A stretch of 64,000 nucleotides of DNA from Prolixibacteraceae bacterium (GTDB lineage: Bacteria > Bacteroidota > Bacteroidia > Bacteroidales > Prolixibacteraceae). The stretch spans positions 1-64,000 of the forward strand of contig JANQII010000102.1 of the NCBI GenBank assembly GCA_028282195.1. Direction: 5' to 3'. The notes under the pieces were generated by a model that did not search any database, had not been told where the DNA came from, and saw nothing but the letters and a program-made list of their open reading frames with translations. The first letter of the stretch is position 1. Each line of letters begins with the position of its first letter. Shown here piece by piece: positions 17,176 through 24,850 of the stretch. The position numbers and the translations under genes were made by a program.

Positions 17176-17206
17176 CGAAGATACATCATAATTCATAATC
17201 TGCAAA
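17176..17206 (-). promoter_or_regulatory. Promoter of the ATPase/small-protein pair
   Basis: On the minus strand TTTG (17203-17206), 19 bases, then TATCTTCG (17176-17183), one base off consensus. It lies 32 bases before the ATPase ATG. Confidence 0.55.
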
Positions 17207-17257
17207 ATAATTTCAAATTTATAGTTTTGATATACAATCGCAGAACTTTTTAGAATG

Positions 17258-17369
17258 ACACCCAGCTAGTTTATTATGTACAAAAAAAACATATCCAAAC
17301 AAATGCTGCTGCTTTGTTTACCTTATGTAGATTATACTTTCAGGGCATTTGTTCGATTTAGCTAGGTGT
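17258..17369. repeat. Small element bounded by 11-base inverted repeats
   Basis: ACACCCAGCTA (17258-17268) and TAGCTAGGTGT (17359-17369) are inverted copies with one mismatch, enclosing 90 AT-rich bases without a reading frame. It lies between the ATPase promoter and the next repeat. Confidence 0.45.
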
Positions 17370-17398
17370 AAGTTAGTAAAAGATTTTAAGATAAACAC

Positions 17399-17640
17399 GT
17401 CATTCCGAGAACCTACCCAATTTTATTAGGCATAATGAGGAAATGACAGTTTATTTTTAGTTATAAGACCCTGGCAGGTGCAAGCACACTGACAGGTCTT
17501 TGTCTTTTCCCAGAACCTGCCAGCGTTGAAACAACTGAACAAAAAATCTGTCATTGGCAACTCCTGACTGCCGTCAGGCAGGTGTTTCGGAATCTACATC
17601 AGAATGAGATCCTGTCCGGCAGCTGCCGGACAGGATGACG
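17399..17640. repeat. MITE-like dispersed repeat, copy 1
   Basis: About 240 bases that recur in the same orientation at 35114-35371. It begins GTCATTCCGAG, ends GGATGACG, and includes a strong internal hairpin around GCAGGTGCAAGC. It has no coding capacity. Confidence 0.85.
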
Positions 17641-17746
17641 GAAGGATGAAGTTTGATACAGACTCCGGATCATCGTTTCACTCGTCCGGAATGACATCAA
17701 ATCGTTATGTTTTTGCGAATTATTATAAACGACACTATCAACCCGA

Positions 17747-17813
17747 AACTTGTAACTCGTAACTCGCAGCATCCCGAATCAGATAGCCACGTCACTACAC
17801 TCCTCGCTATGAC
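17747..17813. repeat. TAACTCG heptamers and GTCATAGCG...GTGGCTATCT palindrome, copy 1
   Basis: Short heptamer repeats (TAACTCG) run into a 33-base imperfect palindrome (17781-17813). On the minus strand that reads GTCATAGCG...GTGACGTGGCTATCT, a variant of a palindrome dispersed widely in bacterial genomes. It ends on the first base of the RhuM stop codon. A second copy is at 19451-19483. Confidence 0.75.
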
Positions 17814-18805
17814 TATTCCTTGTTTTTATCTTTTAATTTCTCTTCTGTCTCATTTATTTGTTCCAAGAAATGCTTTTCCACTTCAGAAATCTCATTTTTC
17901 CTCAATTCCTTAAACTTCTGATACTCTGTATGTGCTTTTTCTAATGCTTGTTTATGACTGATCGTTCCTGCATGATTTAAAATATCCTTTCGTGTCATTT
18001 TAAGGAATGCATCAAGTTGCTCTATCCAATCTTTCATGTACATTGGCTCTTGGTTGAGTGCCTGAATTTCCGCCAATTCCAAATAAGCTATCACAATTCG
18101 GTTCAAAATGTTTAGTTCATCCTTTGCAAGGTAGTTTTTCGCAACCTCTGTTTCCTGTTTTGTTGGTTTCTTTCCCTTGAAACTGCTTAATCCTAAATTT
18201 GGTTTTCCTGAATCTACTCGTTGATAAATTATCTCAGCTGCTGTATGCCCGTGTGCAGCCCAGTGTATTTTGTTCTGAACGGTTTTAAAAAACATTACCG
18301 ACATTTCCAGAGAAGGGTTATAGTCTATACTTGTTGCATAAATATCGAGGACTTTCCTCCAAAATACTTTTTCTGATGAACGAATATCCCTGATGCGTGC
18401 CAATAATTCATCAAAGTAATTACCTCCTCCGGCTTGTTTTAACAAGTCATCGTTCATGGTAAATCCTTTCACAATGTATTCTTTCAAACGTGCTGTTGCC
18501 CACTGACGAAATTTCGTTCCCTGATGGCTTTTAACTCTATATCCAACCGAAATTATTACATCAAGATTATAAAACTTAACAGGGCGGTCGGAACCACTAA
18601 TGTGCAAAATTTGCACATTGCTTTCTTCCTGTAATTCTCCTTCCTCAAAAATATTCTTGATATGCTTAGTTATAACGGAACGTTCTTTTTGAAAAAGCTC
18701 ACTCATTTGTGCCTGTGAAAGCCAAACAGTTTCTTCTTCTAAACGAACATCAATCATGGTTTGTCCATCTTCGGTTTGGTATAATAGTATTTCGGAGTTA
18801 CTCAT
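17813..18805 (-). CDS. RhuM-family protein
   Basis: A 330-residue member of the Virulence_RhuM family, which is common in bacterial accessory regions and often near restriction or toxin loci; its biochemical role is unknown. The N-terminal winged-helix-like part is visible as ETVWLSQAQMSELFQKERSVITKHI, then the family block KFYNLDVIISVGYRVKSHQGTKFRQWAT (about 75-102). A central helical domain carries FWRKVLDIYATSIDYNP, and the C-terminus is a charged helix. It is complete. It sits between two direct copies of a palindromic repeat, and a 21-base periodic array lies just upstream. Confidence 0.88.
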   Translation of the reverse strand: MSNSEILLYQTEDGQTMIDVRLEEETVWLSQAQMSELFQKERSVITKHIKNIFEEGELQEESNVQILHISGSDRPVKFYNLDVIISVGYRVKSHQGTKFRQWATARLKEYIVKGFTMNDDLLKQAGGGNYFDELLARIRDIRSSEKVFWRKVLDIYATSIDYNPSLEMSVMFFKTVQNKIHWAAHGHTAAEIIYQRVDSGKPNLGLSSFKGKKPTKQETEVAKNYLAKDELNILNRIVIAYLELAEIQALNQEPMYMKDWIEQLDAFLKMTRKDILNHAGTISHKQALEKAHTEYQKFKELRKNEISEVEKHFLEQINETEEKLKDKNKE

Positions 18806-18830
18806 AACAGGCTAATTGAATTTAATTATA

Positions 18831-19082
18831 TTACGCAGGTGTTAATGTACCGTTTACAAACGGATAAGTACGGTCAACAGGTGTTAGTGTACATGATACA
18901 AATGCCAAAGTACGTTTAGCAAAGGCTAAAGTACGCCTTACAATTGGCAAGTACCTGGTACTTACTGAGCTGAAAGTTGGAAGTCCGAAGCCGGAAACTC
19001 TCTTTCTACGGTCTTCCGTGTCCTTGTTCCGTATTTGATTTATTTGTTCATGCTTTGTCATTTTGTCTCTATTTTCCTTCAT
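18831..19082 (-). CDS. Doubtful short reading frame over a 21-base repeat array
   Basis: An open frame of 83 codons whose second half translates the 21-base array as five heptapeptides of the type RTLAFVS / CTLTPVD. The N-terminal part is very polar. Because the array length is a multiple of three, the frame stays open by construction. No family is recognised and no promoter is seen. Most likely it is not a real gene. Confidence 0.15.
   Translation of the reverse strand: MKENRDKMTKHEQINQIRNKDTEDRRKRVSGFGLPTFSSVSTRYLPIVRRTLAFAKRTLAFVSCTLTPVDRTYPFVNGTLTPA
18847..18961. repeat. 21-base degenerate tandem array with GTAC cores
   Basis: GTAC occurs at 18847, 18868, 18889, 18910, 18931 and 18951, i.e. 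at 21, 21, 21, 21 and 20 bases, with a further GTAC at 18958. Between the cores the units share patterns such as ATTAGC and TTTGTAA on the minus strand. The array lies 40-155 bases upstream of the RhuM start codon. Confidence 0.8.
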
Positions 19083-19101
19083 GTTCTTCTATTCTCCCAT
19101 T

Positions 19102-19449
19102 CTCAATATTTAAAATCATTTTATCTCTCATTGCTTCCTTTTACTTGTTCGTTTGTGGCGCATGAAAATCCATTGTTATTTGCAATTAATCCAGTTGCGC
19201 CTTATTTCGTTTGTGGCGCATGAAAATCCATTGTTATTTGCAATTAATCCAGTTGCGCCTTATTGGGATTTATCATTATATCCCGGGCTTACATTCTCCC
19301 GAATTCCCGGTATCATTTACCCCGGGCTACTAATGTTTTAGCCCTACGGGCTATCAAGTATCCAACATCAGGCATCCAGTATCTTGTTTTATTTTAGTCA
19401 ATTGTCATTGGTTATCGGTCTCTCGATAACAGTAACTCGTAACCCAAAA
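19102..19449. repeat. Composite intergenic repeat, copy A
   Basis: About 350 non-coding bases, repeated in inverse orientation at 28229-28562. It contains short palindromes (CCCGGG, GAATTCCCGG, TAGCCC...GGGCTA) and ends in degenerate heptamer repeats. This copy differs from copy B mainly by a 58-base tandem duplication. Confidence 0.9.
19148..19263. repeat. Exact 58-base tandem duplication
   Basis: Bases 19148-19205 and 19206-19263 are identical. The unit starts TTCGTTTGTGGCGCATG and ends GTTGCGCCTTAT. It includes GGCGCA and TGCGCC near its ends, so each copy is also a weak inverted repeat. Copy B at 28.5 kb has only one unit. Confidence 0.95.
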
Positions 19450-19450
19450 C

Positions 19451-19483
19451 AGATAGCCACGTCACTGCGCTCCACGCTATGAC
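19451..19483. repeat. GTCATAGCG...GTGGCTATCT palindrome, copy 2
   Basis: Same 33-base palindrome as 17781-17813 with three differences, in the same orientation. Like copy 1 it is preceded by TAACTCG/TAACCC heptamers. The two copies bracket the RhuM gene. The remaining bases to 19532 hold no visible feature. Confidence 0.75.
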
Positions 19484-19532
19484 GATACCTTCTCTGTTAC
19501 TGTCTGCCTTCTCCATTTTCCGGTTTCCATTC

Positions 19533-20504
19533 TCACTTTCTCCTATTCTCTTCTTCCCAAAGCCTCCCCTGCCAGGTTTGTCTTTTCTCTAAGAGTTTTT
19601 CAAGCTTAGCCACAAACTCGAAGTTTTTCAATCCCCACTTTGGGGCAATAAGCATATTGGGTGGAGCCTGACTTACAAAGCGTTCAACAATTATTGAAGG
19701 ATTCAAATGTTCCAGGTAATCAACGACTAATTCCAGGTATTCATCTGCTGAAAATAAATGAAATTCCCCGGGCTGCTTCTCATAATCTGAAGCCATTTTT
19801 GTACCCTTATGAATTTGCAGTTGATGCAATTTTAGGTTTTCAACCGGAAGCTTCGATATTTCTTTTGCCTGGATAAGAAAGTCGCTTCTGTCTTCACCCG
19901 GCAATCCTAAAATTAAATGGGCACAATTATGAATACCTCGTTGGGCTGTCTCTTCAATAGCCTGGATTGAGTGTTCGTACAAATGCCCGCGATTAATGCG
20001 CTGCAGCGTTTCGTTTTTAACCGACTCAACCCCAAATTCAACCATCACATAGAAATCCTTTGATATCTTCTCCAAATAATCGAGAACTTCCCCATCCAAA
20101 CAATCAGGACGTGTACCAATAACTAATCCGACAACTTTAGGATTTTGTAAGGCTTCTTCGTATCGTTCTTTTAAAAGCTCAACCGGAGCATAGGTATTTG
20201 TGTATGCCTGAAAATAGGCCAAAAACCTCATTGACTTATATTTCTTTGCAAAAAAGTCAATACCTTGTTGCACCTGTTCACTAATGCTTTTTTCAAGCCT
20301 GCAGTAGTCCGGCTTAAAAGTGGTATTGTTACAGTATGAGCAACCATTTAATGCCTTCGTCCCATCACGGTTTGGACACGTAAAACCCGCATCAACAGAT
20401 ACTTTCTGCACCCTTCCCTGAAACTTATTTTTAAAATAGCCTGGAAAATCGTTATACCGCCGGTTATGCCCCCATGGGAATTGCTGATCACTCATATCAC
20501 TCAA
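19533..20504 (-). CDS. Radical SAM protein, TIGR01212 (YhcC) family
   Basis: A 323-residue radical SAM enzyme of the YhcC/TIGR01212 family; its substrate is not established. The N-terminal FPWGHNRRYNDF and the cluster-binding region CPNRDGTKALNGCSYCNN (about 42-59) are characteristic. The cysteines are spaced more widely than CxxxCxxC, as is usual for this family. Further motifs are GTRPDCL, EFGVES and HLILGLPGE. The C-terminus ends in a charged tail. It is a single gene, divergent from DUF4301. Confidence 0.9.
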   Translation of the reverse strand: MSDMSDQQFPWGHNRRYNDFPGYFKNKFQGRVQKVSVDAGFTCPNRDGTKALNGCSYCNNTTFKPDYCRLEKSISEQVQQGIDFFAKKYKSMRFLAYFQAYTNTYAPVELLKERYEEALQNPKVVGLVIGTRPDCLDGEVLDYLEKISKDFYVMVEFGVESVKNETLQRINRGHLYEHSIQAIEETAQRGIHNCAHLILGLPGEDRSDFLIQAKEISKLPVENLKLHQLQIHKGTKMASDYEKQPGEFHLFSADEYLELVVDYLEHLNPSIIVERFVSQAPPNMLIAPKWGLKNFEFVAKLEKLLEKRQTWQGRLWEEENRRK

Positions 20505-20661
20505 ATAGGCTACAAAATTAATCTTTTAACTTTCAGATAATTAAAAAATGTAAAACAAGATTGCTAACAATTGTTGAAAACTTTCGATAGATTGGGGGCT
20601 TTTACCCATCGATTTGTACTTTCTATTTCCCTAACTTTATAAAGACTCAAATCCACAATCT

Positions 20662-22194
20662 ATGCTTAAAACAGAAGATATTGCTTATATCAAAGGAAGA
20701 GGCGGTGACCCAGCAGTCGTTGAGGAACAGATCGTTAACTTCAAACAAGGCTTCCCGTTTCTGGAAATAATTCAAGCGGCTACTGTAGGAAACGGTATTA
20801 TCCGTTTAAACGAGGATCAGGTAAAAAAATACATCGAATTATTTGATTCAAATGTAAATGAAGGTACTAAACCATTGAAGTTTGTTCCTGCTTCAGGCGC
20901 TGCAAGTCGCATGTTTAAATCTTTGTTTTCTGCCAAAGAAAAACTGGATGCAGGTGCATCTGAAGAAGAAATTTTAAAAGATAATGATATTAACCAATTT
21001 CTGACTGATTTACAGAAGTACGCTTTCCTTCCTGAACTGGAAAAACTAGCCGGTAAAAGTTCATCGGAATTGAGTTTGCTGGAAATTCTAAACCTTGTTC
21101 TTACCGAAGAAGGGCTTAACTACGGAAATCTTCCAAAAGGTTTACTATTGTTTCACAAATATGAAGACAAGGCCAGAACCCCGTTTGAGGAACATTGTGT
21201 AGAAGGCGCCCTTCATGCAAAAGATAACCGTTCAGGTGTTCAGCTCCATTATACGGTTTCACCGGAACATCAGCAAGCTTTTGAGGCTCATTTAAAAGAC
21301 ATCAAGTCTAAATACGAAAGCAGGTTTGGGGTTAGTTACTCAATTAGTTTCAGCCAGCAAAAACCATCAACCGATACCATTGCCACAACAATGGATAATG
21401 AGCCATTCCGAAATAAGGATGGAACTCCACTCTTTAGGCCGGGTGGACACGGTGCTTTGCTTGAAAACCTGAATGACCTGGATGCCGATATCATCTTCAT
21501 AAAAAATATCGACAATGTAGTTCCTGACTTTATAAAAGATGAAACAATAAATTATAAGAAAGCCCTGGCTGGCCTGTTGATTTATTACCAGAAGAAAATA
21601 TTTGATTATCAGCGTATTTTTGATACCCATCATTATTACGCGCTTGATAGTGCATTCTTTGCTGAAGCTTCAAACTTTCTGGAAAATATTTTGAATTCGA
21701 AACCACCACAAAGTCAGTATTATACTGAAAAAGAAGATTTATACCATTACCTGAAAGCCAAATTTAACCGGCCAGTCCGGGTTTGTGGCATGGTTAAAAA
21801 TGAAGGTGAACCTGGAGGAGGTCCTTTCTGGTCAAAGAACAGAGATGGGTCGGTGTCTCTTCAGGTTGTAGAAAGTTCGCAAATAGATTTGGATAATGCC
21901 CAACAAAAAGAGTTAGTGAACAATGCAACCCACTTCAACCCTGTTGATTTAATTTGTGCGGTAAAAAATTTCAAAGGTGAAAAATTTGACCTTTTAAAAT
22001 ACAGAGACCCTAAAACGGGTTTTATCTCTTATAAATCGAAAGATGGAAAAGAACTGAAAGCCCAGGAACTACCAGGGTTATGGAATAGTGCTATGGCAGA
22101 TTGGAATACCTTGTTTGTTGAAGTTCCGATAATAACGTTTAACCCGGTAAAGACGGTGAATGACCTGTTAAGAAAGGAACACCAGCCGGAGTGA
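20662..22194 (+). CDS. DUF4301 family protein
   Basis: A 510-residue cytoplasmic protein of the Bacteroidota-specific DUF4301 family. Characteristic segments are DIAYIKGRGGDP at the N-terminus, FVPASGAASRMFKSL (about 74-88, a phosphate-binding-like loop), RPGGHGALLENLNDLDADIIFIKNIDNV and GMVKNEGEPGGGPFW. The pattern recalls nucleotidyltransferase (UDP-sugar pyrophosphorylase-like) folds, so a sugar-nucleotide role is possible but unproven. Complete, and preceded by a weak promoter-like TTTG...TAACTTTA (about 20613-20639). Confidence 0.82.
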   Translation: MLKTEDIAYIKGRGGDPAVVEEQIVNFKQGFPFLEIIQAATVGNGIIRLNEDQVKKYIELFDSNVNEGTKPLKFVPASGAASRMFKSLFSAKEKLDAGASEEEILKDNDINQFLTDLQKYAFLPELEKLAGKSSSELSLLEILNLVLTEEGLNYGNLPKGLLLFHKYEDKARTPFEEHCVEGALHAKDNRSGVQLHYTVSPEHQQAFEAHLKDIKSKYESRFGVSYSISFSQQKPSTDTIATTMDNEPFRNKDGTPLFRPGGHGALLENLNDLDADIIFIKNIDNVVPDFIKDETINYKKALAGLLIYYQKKIFDYQRIFDTHHYYALDSAFFAEASNFLENILNSKPPQSQYYTEKEDLYHYLKAKFNRPVRVCGMVKNEGEPGGGPFWSKNRDGSVSLQVVESSQIDLDNAQQKELVNNATHFNPVDLICAVKNFKGEKFDLLKYRDPKTGFISYKSKDGKELKAQELPGLWNSAMADWNTLFVEVPIITFNPVKTVNDLLRKEHQPE

Positions 22195-22214
22195 GAACTT
22201 TAGGAAAGTATTGT

Positions 22215-22222
22215 TATTTTTG
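22215..22222 (+). promoter_or_regulatory. -7 element before the TPR gene
   Basis: TATTTTTG matches the -7 consensus and is 20 bases before the ATG at 22242. No clear -33 TTG at the right distance. Confidence 0.45.
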
Positions 22223-22241
22223 CATACGCAATTGATATTTT

Positions 22242-23660
22242 ATGAACGAGGACGCAAGAGATTTTTACGAAGGTGATGACATAATTGAAGCTGTTGGCCG
22301 TTTTAAGAAAATGATGGCCAGTAAGCAATTTCAATATTTCGATGTATATGAAATTGAAGGAATTGGTGACTTCTTCCTTGATGAAGGAAAAATAAAGATG
22401 GCTCAGGAAGCTATTGACTTTGGCCTTGAAATGCATGCTTCTGCAATTTCCCTAAAGATTAAAAAAGCCCAAATTTTATTGGTCGATGGTAAAGTCGAAG
22501 AAGCCCTTGAAATAACTCAATTCGTTGAAAAGATTGAAGATACGAACTCTGATGTATACCTGATAAAAGGATCAGCATTAATTCTGCTGGGCAAAGATGA
22601 AGAAGCAATTGAAGCTTATGAAAAGTCTATTTTCTACAGCTATGAAGAGCAAGATGAATTGCATTATAACATTGGAATTACTTTGGGCCAGGCTGGTTAT
22701 ACCCAAAAAGCGATTGAGTTTTTAAGTCGTGCCCACGATCTTAACCCGAAGAACGAACTTGTATTGTACGAGTTAGGCTACTATTTTGATAAAGAGCTAA
22801 AATCTGAAGAAACCATTAACTATTATAACAAGTACCTGGATATTGATCCTTTTAATTCATCGGTTTGGTACAACCTGGGGATTACATACAACCGCACTGG
22901 CGAATATAAAAAAGCAGTTGAAGCGTATGATTATTCAATAGCCCTGAACGATCAGTTTGAGCAGTCATACTTTAACAAGGCTAATGCGCTCACAAACGAC
23001 AATTGTTACGAAGAAGCGATTGAGTGTTACAAAGCGTATTTAGGACTTGACAAAGATAATGATGACGCTTACTGCTATTTAGGCGAGTGTTACATGAACC
23101 TAAACCGTAACAATGAAGCTTTGATTAGTTATCAAAAAGCAATTCGTTTAAATAAAAATAACGCAAATGCCTGGTACGGTTCTGGTTTAATTATGTGGAT
23201 GGAGGGTCAATTAACCGAAGGACAGACATTCATCAAAAAAGCCATTAAGCTTGATGAAGAGAATGCTGATTTTTGGATGATCTACGGGAAGATAAACGAG
23301 GAACTTGGGTTGTATGAACAAGCTGAATCAGCATTTGAGATGTCAACCATGCTTGAGCCAATAAATTCTGAATGTTGGGTTTATTATGCCGAAATGCAAT
23401 ACGACCTGGGCAAACTAAGTAAAGCAATTGATATACTGAAGCAAGCCTGTAAATATATTTCTGACGATTCGGGCATTAATTACAGGCTAACTGCATATTT
23501 GCTGGAAAACAAGGAAGAAACATCCGCAACCGGTTATTTTGAAAAAGCGCTTAAAGCTGACTTCAACGGCCATAACGATCTATTCAACTACTACCCTGAG
23601 GCCAACCAGAACGAAACAATAAAAAAGCTCATAAAAAAATACCAATCCTCTAAATTATAA
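22242..23660 (+). CDS. Cytoplasmic TPR protein
   Basis: A 472-residue protein made almost wholly of tetratricopeptide repeats, with about ten 34-residue units discernible from residue 75 on (for example AWYGSGLIMWMEGQLTEGQTFIKKAIKLD). It has no signal peptide or membrane segment, so it is expected to be cytoplasmic. The first 60 residues are acidic and contain YEIEGIGDFFLDEGK. Proteins of this type act as protein-interaction scaffolds; the partner is unknown. It begins 47 bases after DUF4301 and is followed by the ComA-like gene after 67 bases. Confidence 0.85.
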   Translation: MNEDARDFYEGDDIIEAVGRFKKMMASKQFQYFDVYEIEGIGDFFLDEGKIKMAQEAIDFGLEMHASAISLKIKKAQILLVDGKVEEALEITQFVEKIEDTNSDVYLIKGSALILLGKDEEAIEAYEKSIFYSYEEQDELHYNIGITLGQAGYTQKAIEFLSRAHDLNPKNELVLYELGYYFDKELKSEETINYYNKYLDIDPFNSSVWYNLGITYNRTGEYKKAVEAYDYSIALNDQFEQSYFNKANALTNDNCYEEAIECYKAYLGLDKDNDDAYCYLGECYMNLNRNNEALISYQKAIRLNKNNANAWYGSGLIMWMEGQLTEGQTFIKKAIKLDEENADFWMIYGKINEELGLYEQAESAFEMSTMLEPINSECWVYYAEMQYDLGKLSKAIDILKQACKYISDDSGINYRLTAYLLENKEETSATGYFEKALKADFNGHNDLFNYYPEANQNETIKKLIKKYQSSKL

Positions 23661-23727
23661 ATTGCTGGTCAGGCTACCCCATTGTTAAAATGCTTAACTT
23701 GCAACTTTTCTACAAACGACTAAAAGA

Positions 23728-24486
23728 ATGAATTTCAATTTACCTTTACTACCTGAACGCCCTGAAAAACCAAGGCAATCTGGTCTTACTATGGTTATGG
23801 ACAAAGGATTAAGCACACGGGAAGCTGAAAACCTTTGTGAAGTAGCATCTTCTTATATTGATATGGTAAAACTTGGTTTTGGCACAGGCCTTATAACACC
23901 AAACACAAAAGAAAAAATCAAAATATATCAAAGTGCTGGAATCACCCCTTATTTCGGTGGAACCATGTTTGAAGCCTTTATTGCCCGCGACATGTTCGAT
24001 GAGTTCATACAATTTATTAGCGAATGCGGAGTGAACATGGCTGAAGTATCTGATGGCGTACTTCCAATTGAACACAATAAAAAATGTGAATACATTCAAG
24101 GTCTCGCTAAAGATTTTACGGTTCTTTCAGAAGTTGGTACAAAACTAAAAGGAAAGGAAATCAGCAATGAAGAGTGGATTAACTGGATGAAAAAAGAACT
24201 GGAAGCCGGTGCCTGGAAGGTAATTGCCGAAGCCAGGGAAAGTGGTAATATTGGCATTTACAAAGAAGATGGTTCTGCTAACAGCCAATTGATCCTTGAT
24301 ATACGTGAACAAATTGATGTTTCTAAGATATTGTGGGAATCTCCATTAAAAAGCCAGCAGGTGTGGTTTATCAAATTGCTTGGTCCTAACGTGAATCTTG
24401 GAAATATTAATAGCAATGAAGTAATTGCTTTGGAAACACTTCGCCTTGGATTAAGAGGGGACACATTACTCAGTTTTCTTCCTTAA
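23728..24486 (+). CDS. Phosphosulfolactate synthase (ComA-like)
   Basis: A 252-residue TIM-barrel protein of the ComA family. In methanogens ComA adds sulfite to phosphoenolpyruvate to give phosphosulfolactate, the first step to coenzyme M. Visible family motifs are GLTMVMDKGLS, YIDMVKLGFGT, TPYFGGTMFEAF, VSDGVLPIEH and VIAEARESG. Homologues are widespread in Bacteroidota, where the product is unsettled; a role in sulfonate or sulfonolipid synthesis is possible. It lies just upstream of the sulfite-reductase operon, whose enzyme competes for the same substrate, sulfite. Confidence 0.87.
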   Translation: MNFNLPLLPERPEKPRQSGLTMVMDKGLSTREAENLCEVASSYIDMVKLGFGTGLITPNTKEKIKIYQSAGITPYFGGTMFEAFIARDMFDEFIQFISECGVNMAEVSDGVLPIEHNKKCEYIQGLAKDFTVLSEVGTKLKGKEISNEEWINWMKKELEAGAWKVIAEARESGNIGIYKEDGSANSQLILDIREQIDVSKILWESPLKSQQVWFIKLLGPNVNLGNINSNEVIALETLRLGLRGDTLLSFLP

Positions 24487-24617
24487 TACTAATTTACCAA
24501 AATTTAACACAAGCGAAATAAAATCATAAAGACATCATAATCAGAAACTTGAAACAATTACCAAAAGATAAAACTCAACTCTTATTTAGATTTAATAAAA
24601 ATTTACACCGGTTTTCT

Positions 24618-24647
24618 TTTGATTTTTAAATCTTAAGTCTATTTTTG
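24618..24647 (+). promoter_or_regulatory. Promoter of the siroheme/sulfite operon
   Basis: TTTG (24618-24621), 18 bases, TATTTTTG (24640-24647), a full match to the Bacteroidota promoter. Transcription would begin near 24653 and give a leader of about 200 bases before the first structural gene. The AT-rich bases from 24487 to 24610 show nothing else. Confidence 0.8.
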
Positions 24648-24705
24648 AATCGTATTAAAAGACAAAAAAGTCTCATAAATGAGTAATCACACTTCTGTAA
24701 ATAAA

Positions 24706-24771
24706 ATGATGAATGTTGCATGTGCTATGATGTGTATGTGTAGAAATCATTTTGTGCAGAAGGAAGAATGA
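24706..24771 (+). CDS. Cys/Met-rich leader peptide
   Basis: A 21-codon reading frame starting at either of two adjacent ATGs (24706 or 24709). It begins MMNVACAMMCMCR and ends QKEE. Three of codons 6-12 are UGU (Cys, at 24721, 24733 and 24739), and five of the first eleven are Met. It sits between the promoter and the terminator hairpin of a sulfite assimilation operon, exactly where a leader peptide for attenuation is expected. The stop codon at 24769-24771 lies just past antiterminator segment 2. Confidence 0.65.
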   Translation: MMNVACAMMCMCRNHFVQKEE

Positions 24772-24809
24772 ATATGAACTAATATATTGAATCGATATAA
24801 ACTCAAAAG

Positions 24810-24837
24810 CCCTTCTGTACCAGCAGAGGGGTTTTTT
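24810..24837 (+). terminator. Attenuator terminator before the siroheme operon
   Basis: Stem CCCTTCTG (24810-24817) with CAGAGGGG (24824-24831), one G-U pair, loop TACCAG, then TTTTTT (24832-24837). It ends 13 bases before the ATG of the next gene, so full termination here would silence the operon. Confidence 0.8.
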
Positions 24838-24850
24838 ATTGAAAAAAATT

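Larger units (their letters stand above)
24692..24837 (+). promoter_or_regulatory. Putative cysteine-responsive transcription attenuator
   Basis: Four segments can pair in alternative ways. Segment 1 is CTTCTGTA (24692-24699). Segment 2 is TGCAGAAGG (24755-24763), lying at the end of the leader reading frame. Segment 3 is CCTTCTGTA (24811-24819). Segment 4 is CAGAGGGG (24824-24831), followed by six T. 1:2 gives 8 bp with one G-U. 2:3 gives 9 bp with one G-U and is the antiterminator. 3:4 gives 8 bp plus the T run and is the terminator. A ribosome stalled on the Cys codons (24733-24741) would leave segment 2 free to form the antiterminator. A ribosome reaching the stop at 24771 would cover it and let the terminator form. 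The pairing is seen; the mechanism is inferred. Confidence 0.7.

Noticed and set aside
17399..17640. Riboswitch or leader RNA for the ATPase operon
   Set aside because: The element lies upstream of that promoter and has a second copy at 35114-35371, so a dispersed repeat explains it better.
18847..19263. CRISPR array formed by the 21-base units or the 58-base duplication
   Set aside because: The 21-base units have no unique spacers, the 58-base unit occurs only twice head to tail, and there are no cas genes.
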